From Deltaproteobacteria bacterium (GTDB lineage Bacteria; Myxococcota_A; UBA796; SXON01): a stretch of 36,364 nucleotides of DNA. Under the pieces are notes generated by a model that saw nothing but the letters and a program-made list of their open reading frames with translations, ran no database searches and had not been told where the DNA came from. Position 1 is the stretch's first letter, and each line of letters opens with the position of its first letter. The stretch spans positions 1 through 36,364 of the forward strand of contig CANKOI010000041.1 in the NCBI GenBank assembly GCA_947484175.1. The letters run 5' to 3'. Shown here in pieces: positions 17,703 through 25,216 of the stretch. The translations under genes were made by a program, and so were the position numbers.

Positions 17703-18272
17703 TTGGTCTGGCTGCTGCTGGCGTGCCTCGGGGAGAGCGGCCCCGCGGGCGACGTCGATAGTGGCAGCGCGGGGGCGGATTCTGGGGAGACCGGAGACAG
17801 CGCAGCGGACACGGGCGATTCGGGAGGGGCGGACGATTCGGGCGACACCGGCGCCGCCGACGACACCGTTCACGTGGAGGTCACCCGCGGCGACGGACCC
17901 TCGCAGGCGCTGGACTGCGGGCAGGACCAACCCGGGCATTTCGATGCCAGCTTCGATGACGCGCTCGGCAACACCGCGGGCCACCTGAGCTGCGCTGGCG
18001 AGCTCGGCTCCTTCCTTCTGCAGTGGACCAACGGCCATGCCGGCTCGTGGGCTACCCCCGACGACGGGGTGAGCTTCACCTGGACGGGGAGCGATGCGGT
18101 CCCGTGGCGCTACGACTCTGACGGGCTGAGCTCCTGGTCGGTGGCGTTCGCCGAGTACGATCGCACCGACACGCAGACCCTCGCACTCCAAGGCAGCGCG
18201 GCGGCGGTGTGGGCGCTGCTCACGGTCGACGCCACGTTCGAGGCCCGTTTGGACTGCACGAACTGCCCGTGA
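17703..18272 (+). CDS. Lipoprotein with D/S/G/T-rich linker
   Basis: 189 residues from a TTG at 17703, two bases after the preceding stop. The signal is MVWLLLAC (Cys8), followed by a roughly 40-residue Asp/Ser/Gly/Thr linker (such as DTGDSGGADDSGDTG) and a compact domain of about 135 residues with four cysteines (ALDCGQ, HLSCAG, LDCTNC). The linker type is common in exported proteins of Myxococcota. No known domain is recognised. The tight spacing suggests co-expression with the FG-GAP protein. An upstream start is possible, because the frame is open over the previous gene in another frame. Confidence 0.7.
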   Translation: MVWLLLACLGESGPAGDVDSGSAGADSGETGDSAADTGDSGGADDSGDTGAADDTVHVEVTRGDGPSQALDCGQDQPGHFDASFDDALGNTAGHLSCAGELGSFLLQWTNGHAGSWATPDDGVSFTWTGSDAVPWRYDSDGLSSWSVAFAEYDRTDTQTLALQGSAAAVWALLTVDATFEARLDCTNCP

Positions 18273-18288
18273 TGCCGGCGCGGCGCCT

Positions 18289-19536
18289 CTACGGCGGGTC
18301 GCAGCGGCTGTCCGTCAAGGTGAGCTCCTCGAACAGCCACCCACCCACGCCCGTGAAGCCGGCGTAGGCCGTTCCGCCCACGCCCTCCGGAAGCGCGGCG
18401 TCGAGAACCAAGGCGCCGTCGAGCTCCGCGTGCACCGCACCCGCCTCGGCGCTCAGGCGCAGCGTGCCGCCGCCGAAGGGGGCGGGGAGCGAGGCGCAGG
18501 CGAGCGGCGTGCCGAAGTCGCCATCGACGACCAGCGCGATCGTGGGCACCTCGCCGCAATCGTTGCCGTCCCCCGCCTCGGTGTCCACCACCACCGCCCA
18601 TCCGGGCAACCCGGGGCCCTCGCACGCGGCGGCGCCCACCCCGAGCCCGCAGCCATCGGCCCCCAGCCAGCCGTCTGCCCGCGCCGGATCGAGCAGCACG
18701 AAAGCGAAGCCAGCGCCGCTCCCGGTCACGGCGAATTCCGCCTCGAAGAGGTCCGCGTCAAAGGTGAGGTAGGCGTCGAACGCCCCTCCCACGCCGGGGC
18801 CGAGCGTGGCCGTGGCCGCCGTCTGATCGACCTGCGCGTCGCCCAGCGTGCGCCAGACGTCGGCGGCGAGCGCCTGCACCGTCCACGCCCCGTTCTGGCA
18901 GGCGAACATGGAGTTCTCCCCGATGGCTCCGCAGGGGTCGGTGAGCAGCAGCTCCAGCACCACCGGCCCCGGCACTCGCAGCTCGTCGGGCCACTCCGTC
19001 TCCACCTTGCCGTCCGCGCCGGGGGCGTCGAGCAGCAGGTGTCCGAGCCGGTTGGAGCGCCACTCCGCGGTGAGCGCTTCCGAGGGACTCTCGGGATCGG
19101 AGACCACCGCCGCCAAGGTGAACGCTACCTCCGGGTCGAGCACCTGCCCCTCGTAGGGCGCCGTGATGTACACCACAGGCGGCAGGTTCGCGGTGGCGGA
19201 GAGGGGGACCGTGACGATGGGCGTGTCCTTGTCGTCCGTTGTGAGCGTGAGCGTGGCGAGCCCAGCGCTGCCTTCCACCTCCACATTCACAGCCTGCCCC
19301 GGCGCAATCGTGGCCGGCATGCTTGGTTCCCGAACCGTCCACCCCTCGCCCGCGACTGCGACCTCAAACAACGTCAACGCCGAGCCGCCGCGGTTCTGGA
19401 GCACCACATCGCTGGACTCGGTGCCGCAAACACCCTCGATCGCGACCGCCTCGGGAGCGACCACGAGGTCGCCTGCCTCCGGCGCAGCCGGTTCCGACGC
19501 CACCTGAAAATCGATACAGGCGAGGAGCCAGAGCAT
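18289..19536 (-). CDS. Surface lipoprotein with ASH-like, Ig-like and lectin-like domains
   Basis: 415 residues. The signal is extremely short: MLWLLAC, with Cys7 as the lipid site. Residues 24-113 look like an ASPM/SPD-2/Hydin-type beta-sandwich (SSDVVLQNRGGSALTLFEVA). Residues 117-215 open with VVYITAPYEGQVLDPEVAFT like an Ig/PKD-type domain. Residues 225-410 follow the order of L-type lectins (GFAFVLLDP, GWAVVVDTE, TIALVVDGD, HAELDGALVLDAALP). The ATG at 19536 is the only in-frame start; it is the second copy of a 10-bp tandem repeat, and the strong AAGGAG is spaced correctly for the first, out-of-frame ATG at 19546. Expression may therefore be reduced or switchable. The lectin call is an inference from strand pattern. 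Confidence 0.75.
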   Translation of the reverse strand: MLWLLACIDFQVASEPAAPEAGDLVVAPEAVAIEGVCGTESSDVVLQNRGGSALTLFEVAVAGEGWTVREPSMPATIAPGQAVNVEVEGSAGLATLTLTTDDKDTPIVTVPLSATANLPPVVYITAPYEGQVLDPEVAFTLAAVVSDPESPSEALTAEWRSNRLGHLLLDAPGADGKVETEWPDELRVPGPVVLELLLTDPCGAIGENSMFACQNGAWTVQALAADVWRTLGDAQVDQTAATATLGPGVGGAFDAYLTFDADLFEAEFAVTGSGAGFAFVLLDPARADGWLGADGCGLGVGAAACEGPGLPGWAVVVDTEAGDGNDCGEVPTIALVVDGDFGTPLACASLPAPFGGGTLRLSAEAGAVHAELDGALVLDAALPEGVGGTAYAGFTGVGGWLFEELTLTDSRCDPP

Positions 19537-19546
19537 GCCAGAGCAT
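19527..19546 (-). repeat. 10-bp tandem duplication spanning two start codons
   Basis: ATGCTCTGGC occurs twice head to tail on the minus strand (19546-19537 and 19536-19527). The first ATG has AAGGAG with a 5-base spacer but reads out of frame into a 60-codon ORF; the second starts the lipoprotein with a 15-base spacer. Loss of one copy would put the lipoprotein start directly at optimal distance from the ribosome binding site. Confidence 0.8.
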
Positions 19547-19613
19547 AGCCGCTCCTTCCCCCGTGCCGCGAATCGTAGCCCACGTTACGCGCTCGCCCGC
19601 CAGAGCGCCGCCA

Positions 19614-20975
19614 ATGCCCCAGATCTACGACTCCATCCTCGACGCCATCGGCGAAACCCCGTTGGTGCGCCTGAACTCCGTGGGCCGCGAAACGGGCTGC
19701 GAGATCCTCGTGAAGTGCGAGTACCTCAACGCGGGCGGCTCCGTGAAGGACCGAATCGGGCGGAGGATGGTGCTGGAGGCCGAGAAGTCGGGGCGCATCA
19801 AGCCCGGCGACACGCTCATCGAGCCCACCAGCGGCAACACCGGTATCGGCATGGCGCTCGCAGCGGCGGTGCGCGGCTACCGCATGGTCATCACGATGCC
19901 GGAGAAGATGAGCCGGGAGAAGCAGGTGGTGCTGGAGGCCCTCGGCGCCGAGATCATCCGCACTCCCACCGAGGCGGCGTGGGATGCACCCGAGAGCCAC
20001 ATCGGCGTGGCGAAGCAGCTCCAGAGTGTGCTCCCCAACGCCCACATCCTCAACCAGTATGCCAACCCGGACAACCCGCTCGCGCACTACCACGGCACCG
20101 GCCGAGAGATCGTGGAGCAGACGGGCGGGCGCCTCGACTACCTCGTGCTCACCGCGGGCACGGGCGGCACCCTCACCGGCACCGCGCGCCGCGTGAAAGA
20201 GGCGATTCCCGGCGTCAAGATCATCGGCGTCGACCCGGTCGGGAGCATCCTGGCCGGCCCCGGCCCCATCGGCAGCTACAAGGTGGAGGGCATCGGCTAC
20301 GACTTCATTCCCGACGTGCTCGAAACCGGACTGGTGGACGAGTGGATCAAGACGGAGGACCGGCAGAGCTTCCAGATGGCCCGACGCCTGATCCGCAAGG
20401 AGGGGCTGCTCGTCGGCGGCAGCGCCGGCTCCGCGGTGTGGGCGGCCGTGGAGATCGCCAAGAAGTACGGTCCGAACAAACGGATCGTCACCCTCGCGGC
20501 CGACTCTGTGCGGAACTACATGACGAAGTTCGTCGACGACGGCTGGATGCGTCAGAACGGGTTCTTCGAACGCAGTTGGGAGACGGCGACGGTGGGGGAG
20601 CTGTTGCGTGCCCTTCCACGCCATGAGCTCGTCACGACCGGACCCAAGACGACGGTGGCCGACGCCGTGCGGATCATGAAGGCCCGCGGCATCAGCCAGC
20701 TCCCGGTGTTGGACGAAGGCCGCCTCGCTGGGATCATCACGGAAACCGACGTGCTCGGAAAGCTGGTGGACGGGCGCGCGAGCCTGCGAAGCAAGGTTGC
20801 CGAGGTGATGTTCCGGAACGTTCGGACGGTCCGGGAAGACGATGAGGCCTCGGTGCTCACGTCGCTCTTCGCCGAGGGCCTCGTGGCCGTGGTCGTGGAT
20901 GCGGACCGCAGTGTGCGCGGAGTGCTCACCAAGCTCGATCTCGTGGACTTCCTCACCCGCGCGCCGGCGACCTGA
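19614..20975 (+). CDS. cbs: Cystathionine beta-synthase with C-terminal CBS domains
   Basis: 453 residues. The PLP-dependent fold II domain (about 1-320) has GGSVKDR with Lys45 as the PLP Schiff-base residue, TSGNTGIG as the asparagine/substrate loop, GTGGTLTGTAR as the phosphate-binding loop, and GGSAGSAVWAA. Two CBS domains follow (about 335-390 with ISQLPVLDEGRLAGIITETD, and 396-450 with VAVVVDADRSVRGVLTKLDL), which in relatives bind adenosyl ligands and regulate activity. There is no N-terminal heme domain. It condenses serine and homocysteine in transsulfuration; O-acetylserine sulfhydrylase activity is a possible alternative. It is divergent from the lectin-like gene with 77 bases between starts, and no clear Shine-Dalgarno is visible. 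Confidence 0.93.
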   Translation: MPQIYDSILDAIGETPLVRLNSVGRETGCEILVKCEYLNAGGSVKDRIGRRMVLEAEKSGRIKPGDTLIEPTSGNTGIGMALAAAVRGYRMVITMPEKMSREKQVVLEALGAEIIRTPTEAAWDAPESHIGVAKQLQSVLPNAHILNQYANPDNPLAHYHGTGREIVEQTGGRLDYLVLTAGTGGTLTGTARRVKEAIPGVKIIGVDPVGSILAGPGPIGSYKVEGIGYDFIPDVLETGLVDEWIKTEDRQSFQMARRLIRKEGLLVGGSAGSAVWAAVEIAKKYGPNKRIVTLAADSVRNYMTKFVDDGWMRQNGFFERSWETATVGELLRALPRHELVTTGPKTTVADAVRIMKARGISQLPVLDEGRLAGIITETDVLGKLVDGRASLRSKVAEVMFRNVRTVREDDEASVLTSLFAEGLVAVVVDADRSVRGVLTKLDLVDFLTRAPAT

Positions 20976-20978
20976 TCG

Positions 20979-22724
20979 TTAGCGCAGCCTCCGCCCCAGC
21001 GCCGCCCCAGCGAGGAGCAGCCCGATCCCCGCGGCACCCGCACCCCCCGAAGCGCAGCCACACGGAAGGTCAGCCGTCATCGGCCCGGGCGGGCAGGAGA
21101 GCTGCACGACCGGGGTGTCGTTGAGCGCGACGGCCACCTTGGCGGCGCGCGTCGCGTCCCCCACCACGACCTTCCAGGAGGAGACTCGGCGGTCCGCGCT
21201 CCCGGTCTCGTCCCGAAAGCTCACCGTGTCTGCGCCCGTGGAGAAACGCGCCGCGAGATGGGTCGTGGCGGTGTGCTTCACGAGCCACACCCCTTCCGAG
21301 AGGCGGAGCAGGCCAAGGGACAGGGGGAGGCTGATCGGGTCGGCGTGGGTGGGCTCCGCCGCGATGTCGATCACCTCCGTGCCCAGGCCTGGGATGGTGC
21401 TGATCTGCTCCCCGTCCCAGGGGAAGGTCACCACAAAGGAGTCTGCGCCGGCATCGACGGTCACGGTGAGGTTGGTCACGTCGGACTGGTCGGAGGTGGT
21501 GAAGGCGGCCGTGCCGGTGCGCCCGGAGAAGGTCACCTCGAAGGGGGCCACCACCGCCTCGCCGCCGGCCGGCTCCACGGTGCCGTTCGGTGTCACCCGA
21601 CCGGTCGCAATGTCGACGAGGAGCCAGTTCGCTCCCCGCTCGACACAAGACAGCGCAACGGCCTCCTGAGCGAGCGCATAGGCCTCCCCAGCGTGATCCT
21701 TCCCGTAGGCAACCTCGGTCGGGAGGGGGCTCGGGCCGGTGGCGTCACTCACCTCGCCGAGGAGAAGTTCACGCCACGCCTCGTTGAGCAAGTCGGGATC
21801 GGCGTCACCGACTTGCTCCGCCGCGGCCAGCTGGTGTCGGGCGCGAACATTGGCGACCAGCACCCCGTCATCGTCCTCCGCAAAGTCTCCGCCTCCCCCC
21901 ATCCAAGCCCCGAAGTTTTCGGTCTCGGTCGGCTCCCAGGTACCGTCCACCACGGCCGGCAACTCCTCCGAGAGGTCGGCGCCGTGCGCGGCCATGAACT
22001 CCCCGATGGTGACGAGGCTGGCACCCGCCTCCTCCTTCGCCACCAACGCCGCCTCCTGCCGCGCGAGCGCTTCCTCGTCGGTGACGAAGTCCGAACCGAG
22101 GGTGCAGTCTCGGCCGCCCGTCGCGTAGCCCTCGCCGTCGCCGAAGAAGTCCCAGTCCAGCCGGTACGTGCCCGCATCGTAGCTACCGCCGCCGATGACC
22201 ACCCGCACCGCGTCGTCGTAGCGCCAGGTTGCCAGCGACGAGTCCGCCCCCCACCACTCTCCCGCGAGGGCCTGGGGGAGCACGGCGGTGTGGTAGCCGA
22301 ACTCGGGCATGCGCTTCAGCATTCCCTCGCCGAACTGCCCTTCGGCGGCAAAGGCCACGTCGGAGAGCGGCAGATCGTACTCGTCGAAGATTTCAGCCGT
22401 CAGCTCCAACGACTTTTGCTGGTCGCGCCACGGATACGCCAACAGCAACTGGTCGCTGAACTGGAAGCTCACGAGCTCCACCTGCCCCGCCTCCGCGAGC
22501 GCACGCAGCCGGTCGAGCACCTCCCCGTGCCGGCCCGCCAGAATCTCCACCATGTAGGCCTGCATCTCGATGTTCATGTGCCAGGTGGGGTGCCGCTCCA
22601 GCATCGCCAACACCGGCTCAAACGACTCCGCGATGATCTCGTCCTGCACGCTGGCGTCGCCCTCGGTCGACCCAGGGCAATTCTGGATGTTGAAGTGCAG
22701 GAGGGAGAGGAGGAATGCGTCCAT
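20979..22724 (-). CDS. GH57-like (GH38/57 superfamily) protein with MYXO-CTERM-type tail
   Basis: 581 residues. The N-terminus LLHFNIQN and the following HPTWHMNIEMQAYMVEIL, QVELVSFQFSDQLLLAYP and AAEGQFGEGMLKRMPEFGY resemble the (beta/alpha)-barrel of glycoside hydrolase family 57 and related deacetylase-fold proteins. A beta-rich region (about 385-550) follows. The C-terminus CGCASGG, a 17-residue hydrophobic stretch and RRLR is a MYXO-CTERM-type sorting signal, processed by myxosortase-like proteases in relatives. No typical signal peptide precedes the barrel, and an in-frame TAG closes the frame upstream, which is odd for a sorted protein. Catalytic residues were not verified. It ends 3 bases from the convergent cbs gene. 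Confidence 0.8.
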   Translation of the reverse strand: MDAFLLSLLHFNIQNCPGSTEGDASVQDEIIAESFEPVLAMLERHPTWHMNIEMQAYMVEILAGRHGEVLDRLRALAEAGQVELVSFQFSDQLLLAYPWRDQQKSLELTAEIFDEYDLPLSDVAFAAEGQFGEGMLKRMPEFGYHTAVLPQALAGEWWGADSSLATWRYDDAVRVVIGGGSYDAGTYRLDWDFFGDGEGYATGGRDCTLGSDFVTDEEALARQEAALVAKEEAGASLVTIGEFMAAHGADLSEELPAVVDGTWEPTETENFGAWMGGGGDFAEDDDGVLVANVRARHQLAAAEQVGDADPDLLNEAWRELLLGEVSDATGPSPLPTEVAYGKDHAGEAYALAQEAVALSCVERGANWLLVDIATGRVTPNGTVEPAGGEAVVAPFEVTFSGRTGTAAFTTSDQSDVTNLTVTVDAGADSFVVTFPWDGEQISTIPGLGTEVIDIAAEPTHADPISLPLSLGLLRLSEGVWLVKHTATTHLAARFSTGADTVSFRDETGSADRRVSSWKVVVGDATRAAKVAVALNDTPVVQLSCPPGPMTADLPCGCASGGAGAAGIGLLLAGAALGRRLR

Positions 22725-22751
22725 TCGACGCCTTATGCCGATTGTCGCCCA

Positions 22752-23105
22752 CTACCCGAAAGCAGCAGCGATCTCCGACTCTGAGTGGTTCCAGCCCACG
22801 AGGATAGGCACCCCGCCCCGCTCCACGATGGGCCGCTTCAGCAGCATCGGGTCGGACACGAATGCCGCGATCCACGCCTCGTCCGACCACACCTCCCGCT
22901 CCGGACCGAGCGCACGGTAGCTGCCGCCGCTCAGGTTCCGCATCGCCCGTGTGCCAAACTTCTGCACCCAGCGCACCACCCGCGCGCGCTCTGGCGGCGC
23001 CTGCCGAAGGTCGATGAAGTCAACTTCGCGGCCCGCTTCTCGCAGGGCGGCGAGCGCCTTCTTCACGGTGCCACAGCTCGGAATTCCGTAGACGGTCACG
23101 CGCAT
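22752..23105 (-). CDS. ArsC/Spx/YffB-like reductase family protein
   Basis: 117 residues, standard length for the ArsC/YffB/Spx thioredoxin-fold family. The start MRVTVYGIPSCGTVKKAL has the single Cys11 of the C-x-T-x-K-K-A type seen in YffB. The end carries MLLKRPIVERGGVPILVGW, the conserved basic RP motif. YffB-like members are thought to be glutathione-dependent thiol reductases; Spx-type regulatory function is less likely because the second cysteine of CxxC is missing. The ATG at 23105 was chosen by family alignment; the frame is open 37 codons further upstream without similarity. It lies 27 bases upstream of the GH57-like gene on the same strand. Confidence 0.88.
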   Translation of the reverse strand: MRVTVYGIPSCGTVKKALAALREAGREVDFIDLRQAPPERARVVRWVQKFGTRAMRNLSGGSYRALGPEREVWSDEAWIAAFVSDPMLLKRPIVERGGVPILVGWNHSESEIAAAFG

Positions 23106-23192
23106 GGCTTCGCTGTTATCCCGCGCCGGGTTCGTGATGAAAAGTCGCGTGTGGACCGGCGGGCTGCGGCTGGCACGCCGAGTGCATACCCT

Positions 23193-24812
23193 ATGAGCGT
23201 GGACGATCCCCTCCACCCGCTGCGCGCCGCCGGCCTCGCCCTCGTGGTGTCGCTGCTGGCCGTGCTGTTGCCCACCCTGGCGCTCGCGGCAGAGGTGGCG
23301 CCCCTCCCGACCGCTGCCATCGAACGGGTCGATCCCGCGCTGCGGGCGCTGCTCAGCCCCATCGAGCCCCGCGGCCCCTACCCCGACCGCACCGGCGAGG
23401 ACGTCCGGGTCGACCTGGTCAGCGCCGAGGTGTGGCTGGAGGGCACCCGACTGGTCGGAAACGTGCGTGGCGTGGGTGTCGAAGAGAACGGGGCCTGGCT
23501 CGACCTCGATACCCGTGCGGGGCCGGCGGCCGACCTGCGGTTGGGATTCGGCCGCGGCTGGTCACGCGAGGCCACCCTCGACGGCCGCGGCTCCACGCCC
23601 TTCCTCGCCGGACAGCCGCTTCCCGAGGTGCACGACGGGGCCGTCTGGTTCGATATTGACCTCGCCGCCAGCGACCGCTTCGACCCCGATCACGCGGGCG
23701 CCGTCGTAGCCGGAGTGAAGTCGTTCGACGGAACGGTGCTCGACGTGGGCCCTGCCGGCTTCCTCGGCGTGGCGCCCCGCGATGCGGAGCGGCTCTTCGA
23801 GCTGCTGGAGGCCGAAACCGCGATGGAGGACCCTGACCTCGCCGCTGCCCTCGCCATCGGCTTCGGAACGCTGCGTGCGAAGCTCTCCCCCGAGGCCCAG
23901 CCGCTGCTCGATGCGGATGTGCTCGCCTGGTACCGGTACGGCGTTGCTCTCGACAGTTGGCTGGCCAGTCGCGGTGCGGAGTGGAGGTTGGCAGACGCCG
24001 GAGCGTTGGGCAAGCTGGTGTGGGCCTGGCCGGCCGCACAGACCGTCGCCTACGGCGCGCTCAGCCTCGCGGGTCAGGCCGAGCTGTTGTCGCCCGAGCG
24101 GTACCGGTACCTCATCCCCTCGGTCGCCCAGCTCCACGCGCTGCGAGACCTCGCCGAAGTGGCCCCCACGCCCGGCGCAGCCGCCGACAAGCTCGATGCG
24201 GCCATCTGGTCGCGCCTGCGCTACCGCACCAACGATGCGCTGATGTCGGCGCTCTGCAGGGGCAGCAGCCTCCCCCGCTCCACGTGCGACGAGTGGCGCA
24301 CCGAGCAAGGCCCCGCCGCGATCCTCACCACCGTCGACGGCGTCGCGGTGCCCCGCTCCGAGGGGGTGAGCGCATCCCTCCAGCTGCGCTTGCTCGCCGA
24401 GAGGGGCGGCTATGTGGGCGACTGCGCGGTGGCCACGAGCCTCGCCATCTGGCAGCTCCAAGCCCTCGGCATCCCGGCGATCGGCATGGGCTGGGCCGGA
24501 ACCGACCCCGGCACCCCCACCCACGACGTGCCCCTCTGGCTCGATGGCGACACCTTCCGCGCCACCCAGAGCGGCCCCGGCCGCGACTGGGCGGGCGAGA
24601 GCGCCTTCGTCTACGTCACCCTTCCCGGCGTGCATCCCCTCAACGCGTTCCCGTTGGCCCGAGAGCCGAACGGCTGGTCGCGGGGCGGCTCGGTTGCCGG
24701 GGGATGGACACAGTTTGCGGAGGTGCGGCGGATTCTGGCCACGGGCCTGCCCGCGGGCGTAGTGGGCGAGTGGATCCGGGTGCAGGCGAACGGTGGCTGG
24801 CCGACGTGGTGA
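23193..24812 (+). CDS. Exported transglutaminase-like protein
   Basis: 539 residues. An N-terminal hydrophobic segment (about 11-33, ending TLALAAEVAP) acts as signal peptide or anchor. After a long region without recognisable motifs, residues 405-455 have the transglutaminase-like core: GYVGDCAVATSLAIWQLQ with Cys411, THDVPLW with His444, and WLDGDTF with Asp451, in the spacing of the Cys-His-Asp triad. Bacterial members are mostly cysteine peptidases or of unknown activity rather than cross-linking enzymes. The ATG at 23193 has no clear Shine-Dalgarno. The stop overlaps the GTG of the YkgJ-type gene (GTGA), so the two are probably translated together. Confidence 0.82.
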   Translation: MSVDDPLHPLRAAGLALVVSLLAVLLPTLALAAEVAPLPTAAIERVDPALRALLSPIEPRGPYPDRTGEDVRVDLVSAEVWLEGTRLVGNVRGVGVEENGAWLDLDTRAGPAADLRLGFGRGWSREATLDGRGSTPFLAGQPLPEVHDGAVWFDIDLAASDRFDPDHAGAVVAGVKSFDGTVLDVGPAGFLGVAPRDAERLFELLEAETAMEDPDLAAALAIGFGTLRAKLSPEAQPLLDADVLAWYRYGVALDSWLASRGAEWRLADAGALGKLVWAWPAAQTVAYGALSLAGQAELLSPERYRYLIPSVAQLHALRDLAEVAPTPGAAADKLDAAIWSRLRYRTNDALMSALCRGSSLPRSTCDEWRTEQGPAAILTTVDGVAVPRSEGVSASLQLRLLAERGGYVGDCAVATSLAIWQLQALGIPAIGMGWAGTDPGTPTHDVPLWLDGDTFRATQSGPGRDWAGESAFVYVTLPGVHPLNAFPLAREPNGWSRGGSVAGGWTQFAEVRRILATGLPAGVVGEWIRVQANGGWPTW

Positions 24813-25216
24813 CTCCGGACAGTCAAACATGCGGGAGTTGTGTGTGGCGCAAACCCGGCCGCCGGCGCGACCGTTGCCTGCGCCACGGCGGCACCTCCGT
24901 GCGAGCGGACACCCCTGCGTGCCCCGCCCACACCCGTGATGCCGACCTCAAGTGTCTGGAGTGCGGCGCCTGCTGCCGCGAGGCCTACCACACCGTGGAG
25001 GTGGGGCCCCGCGACCCCTTCGTGCGGCTTCACCCCGAGCTGCTCCACCGCACGGACGGCCGCCTGCAGGTGCTGCGCGCCGGCAACCGCTGTGCCTGCC
25101 TCGGTCCCGACTACCGCTGCTCCGCGTACACCGACCGCCCGCGCACCTGCCGCAACTTCGAGCGGGGCGGCGCGAACTGCGTGGACGCACGCCGCCGTGT
25201 GGGGCTTACGGCTTAG
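24809..25216 (+). CDS. YkgJ-family cysteine cluster protein
   Basis: 135 residues starting at GTG 24809 in a GTGA overlap with the preceding stop. The hallmark C-L-E-C-G-A-C-C sits at about residue 50, followed by CACLGPDYRCSAYTDRPRTCRNF, the usual downstream cysteines of this putative zinc- or iron-binding family. An extra N-terminal cysteine set (TCGSCVW, then RDRCLRHGG) precedes it and is probably a second metal site. Members are cytoplasmic and their function is not established. Translational coupling to an exported transglutaminase-like protein is unusual. It overlaps the convergent gene by 11 bases. Confidence 0.85.
   Translation: MTPDSQTCGSCVWRKPGRRRDRCLRHGGTSVRADTPACPAHTRDADLKCLECGACCREAYHTVEVGPRDPFVRLHPELLHRTDGRLQVLRAGNRCACLGPDYRCSAYTDRPRTCRNFERGGANCVDARRRVGLTA

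Noticed and set aside
19364-19546. 60-codon frame starting at the first ATG of the 10-bp duplication as a real gene
   Set aside because: The translation has no signal or domain and lies wholly inside the lipoprotein gene in another frame; it is more likely a by-product of the duplication.
19374-20624. 416-codon open frame antisense to cystathionine beta-synthase
   Set aside because: The sense strand encodes a full-length conserved enzyme; the antisense translation is compositionally biased and has no recognisable domain.
21258-22784. 508-codon plus-strand open frame over the GH57-like gene
   Set aside because: Mirror of codon bias in the GH57-like gene; no signal, motif or ribosome binding site.
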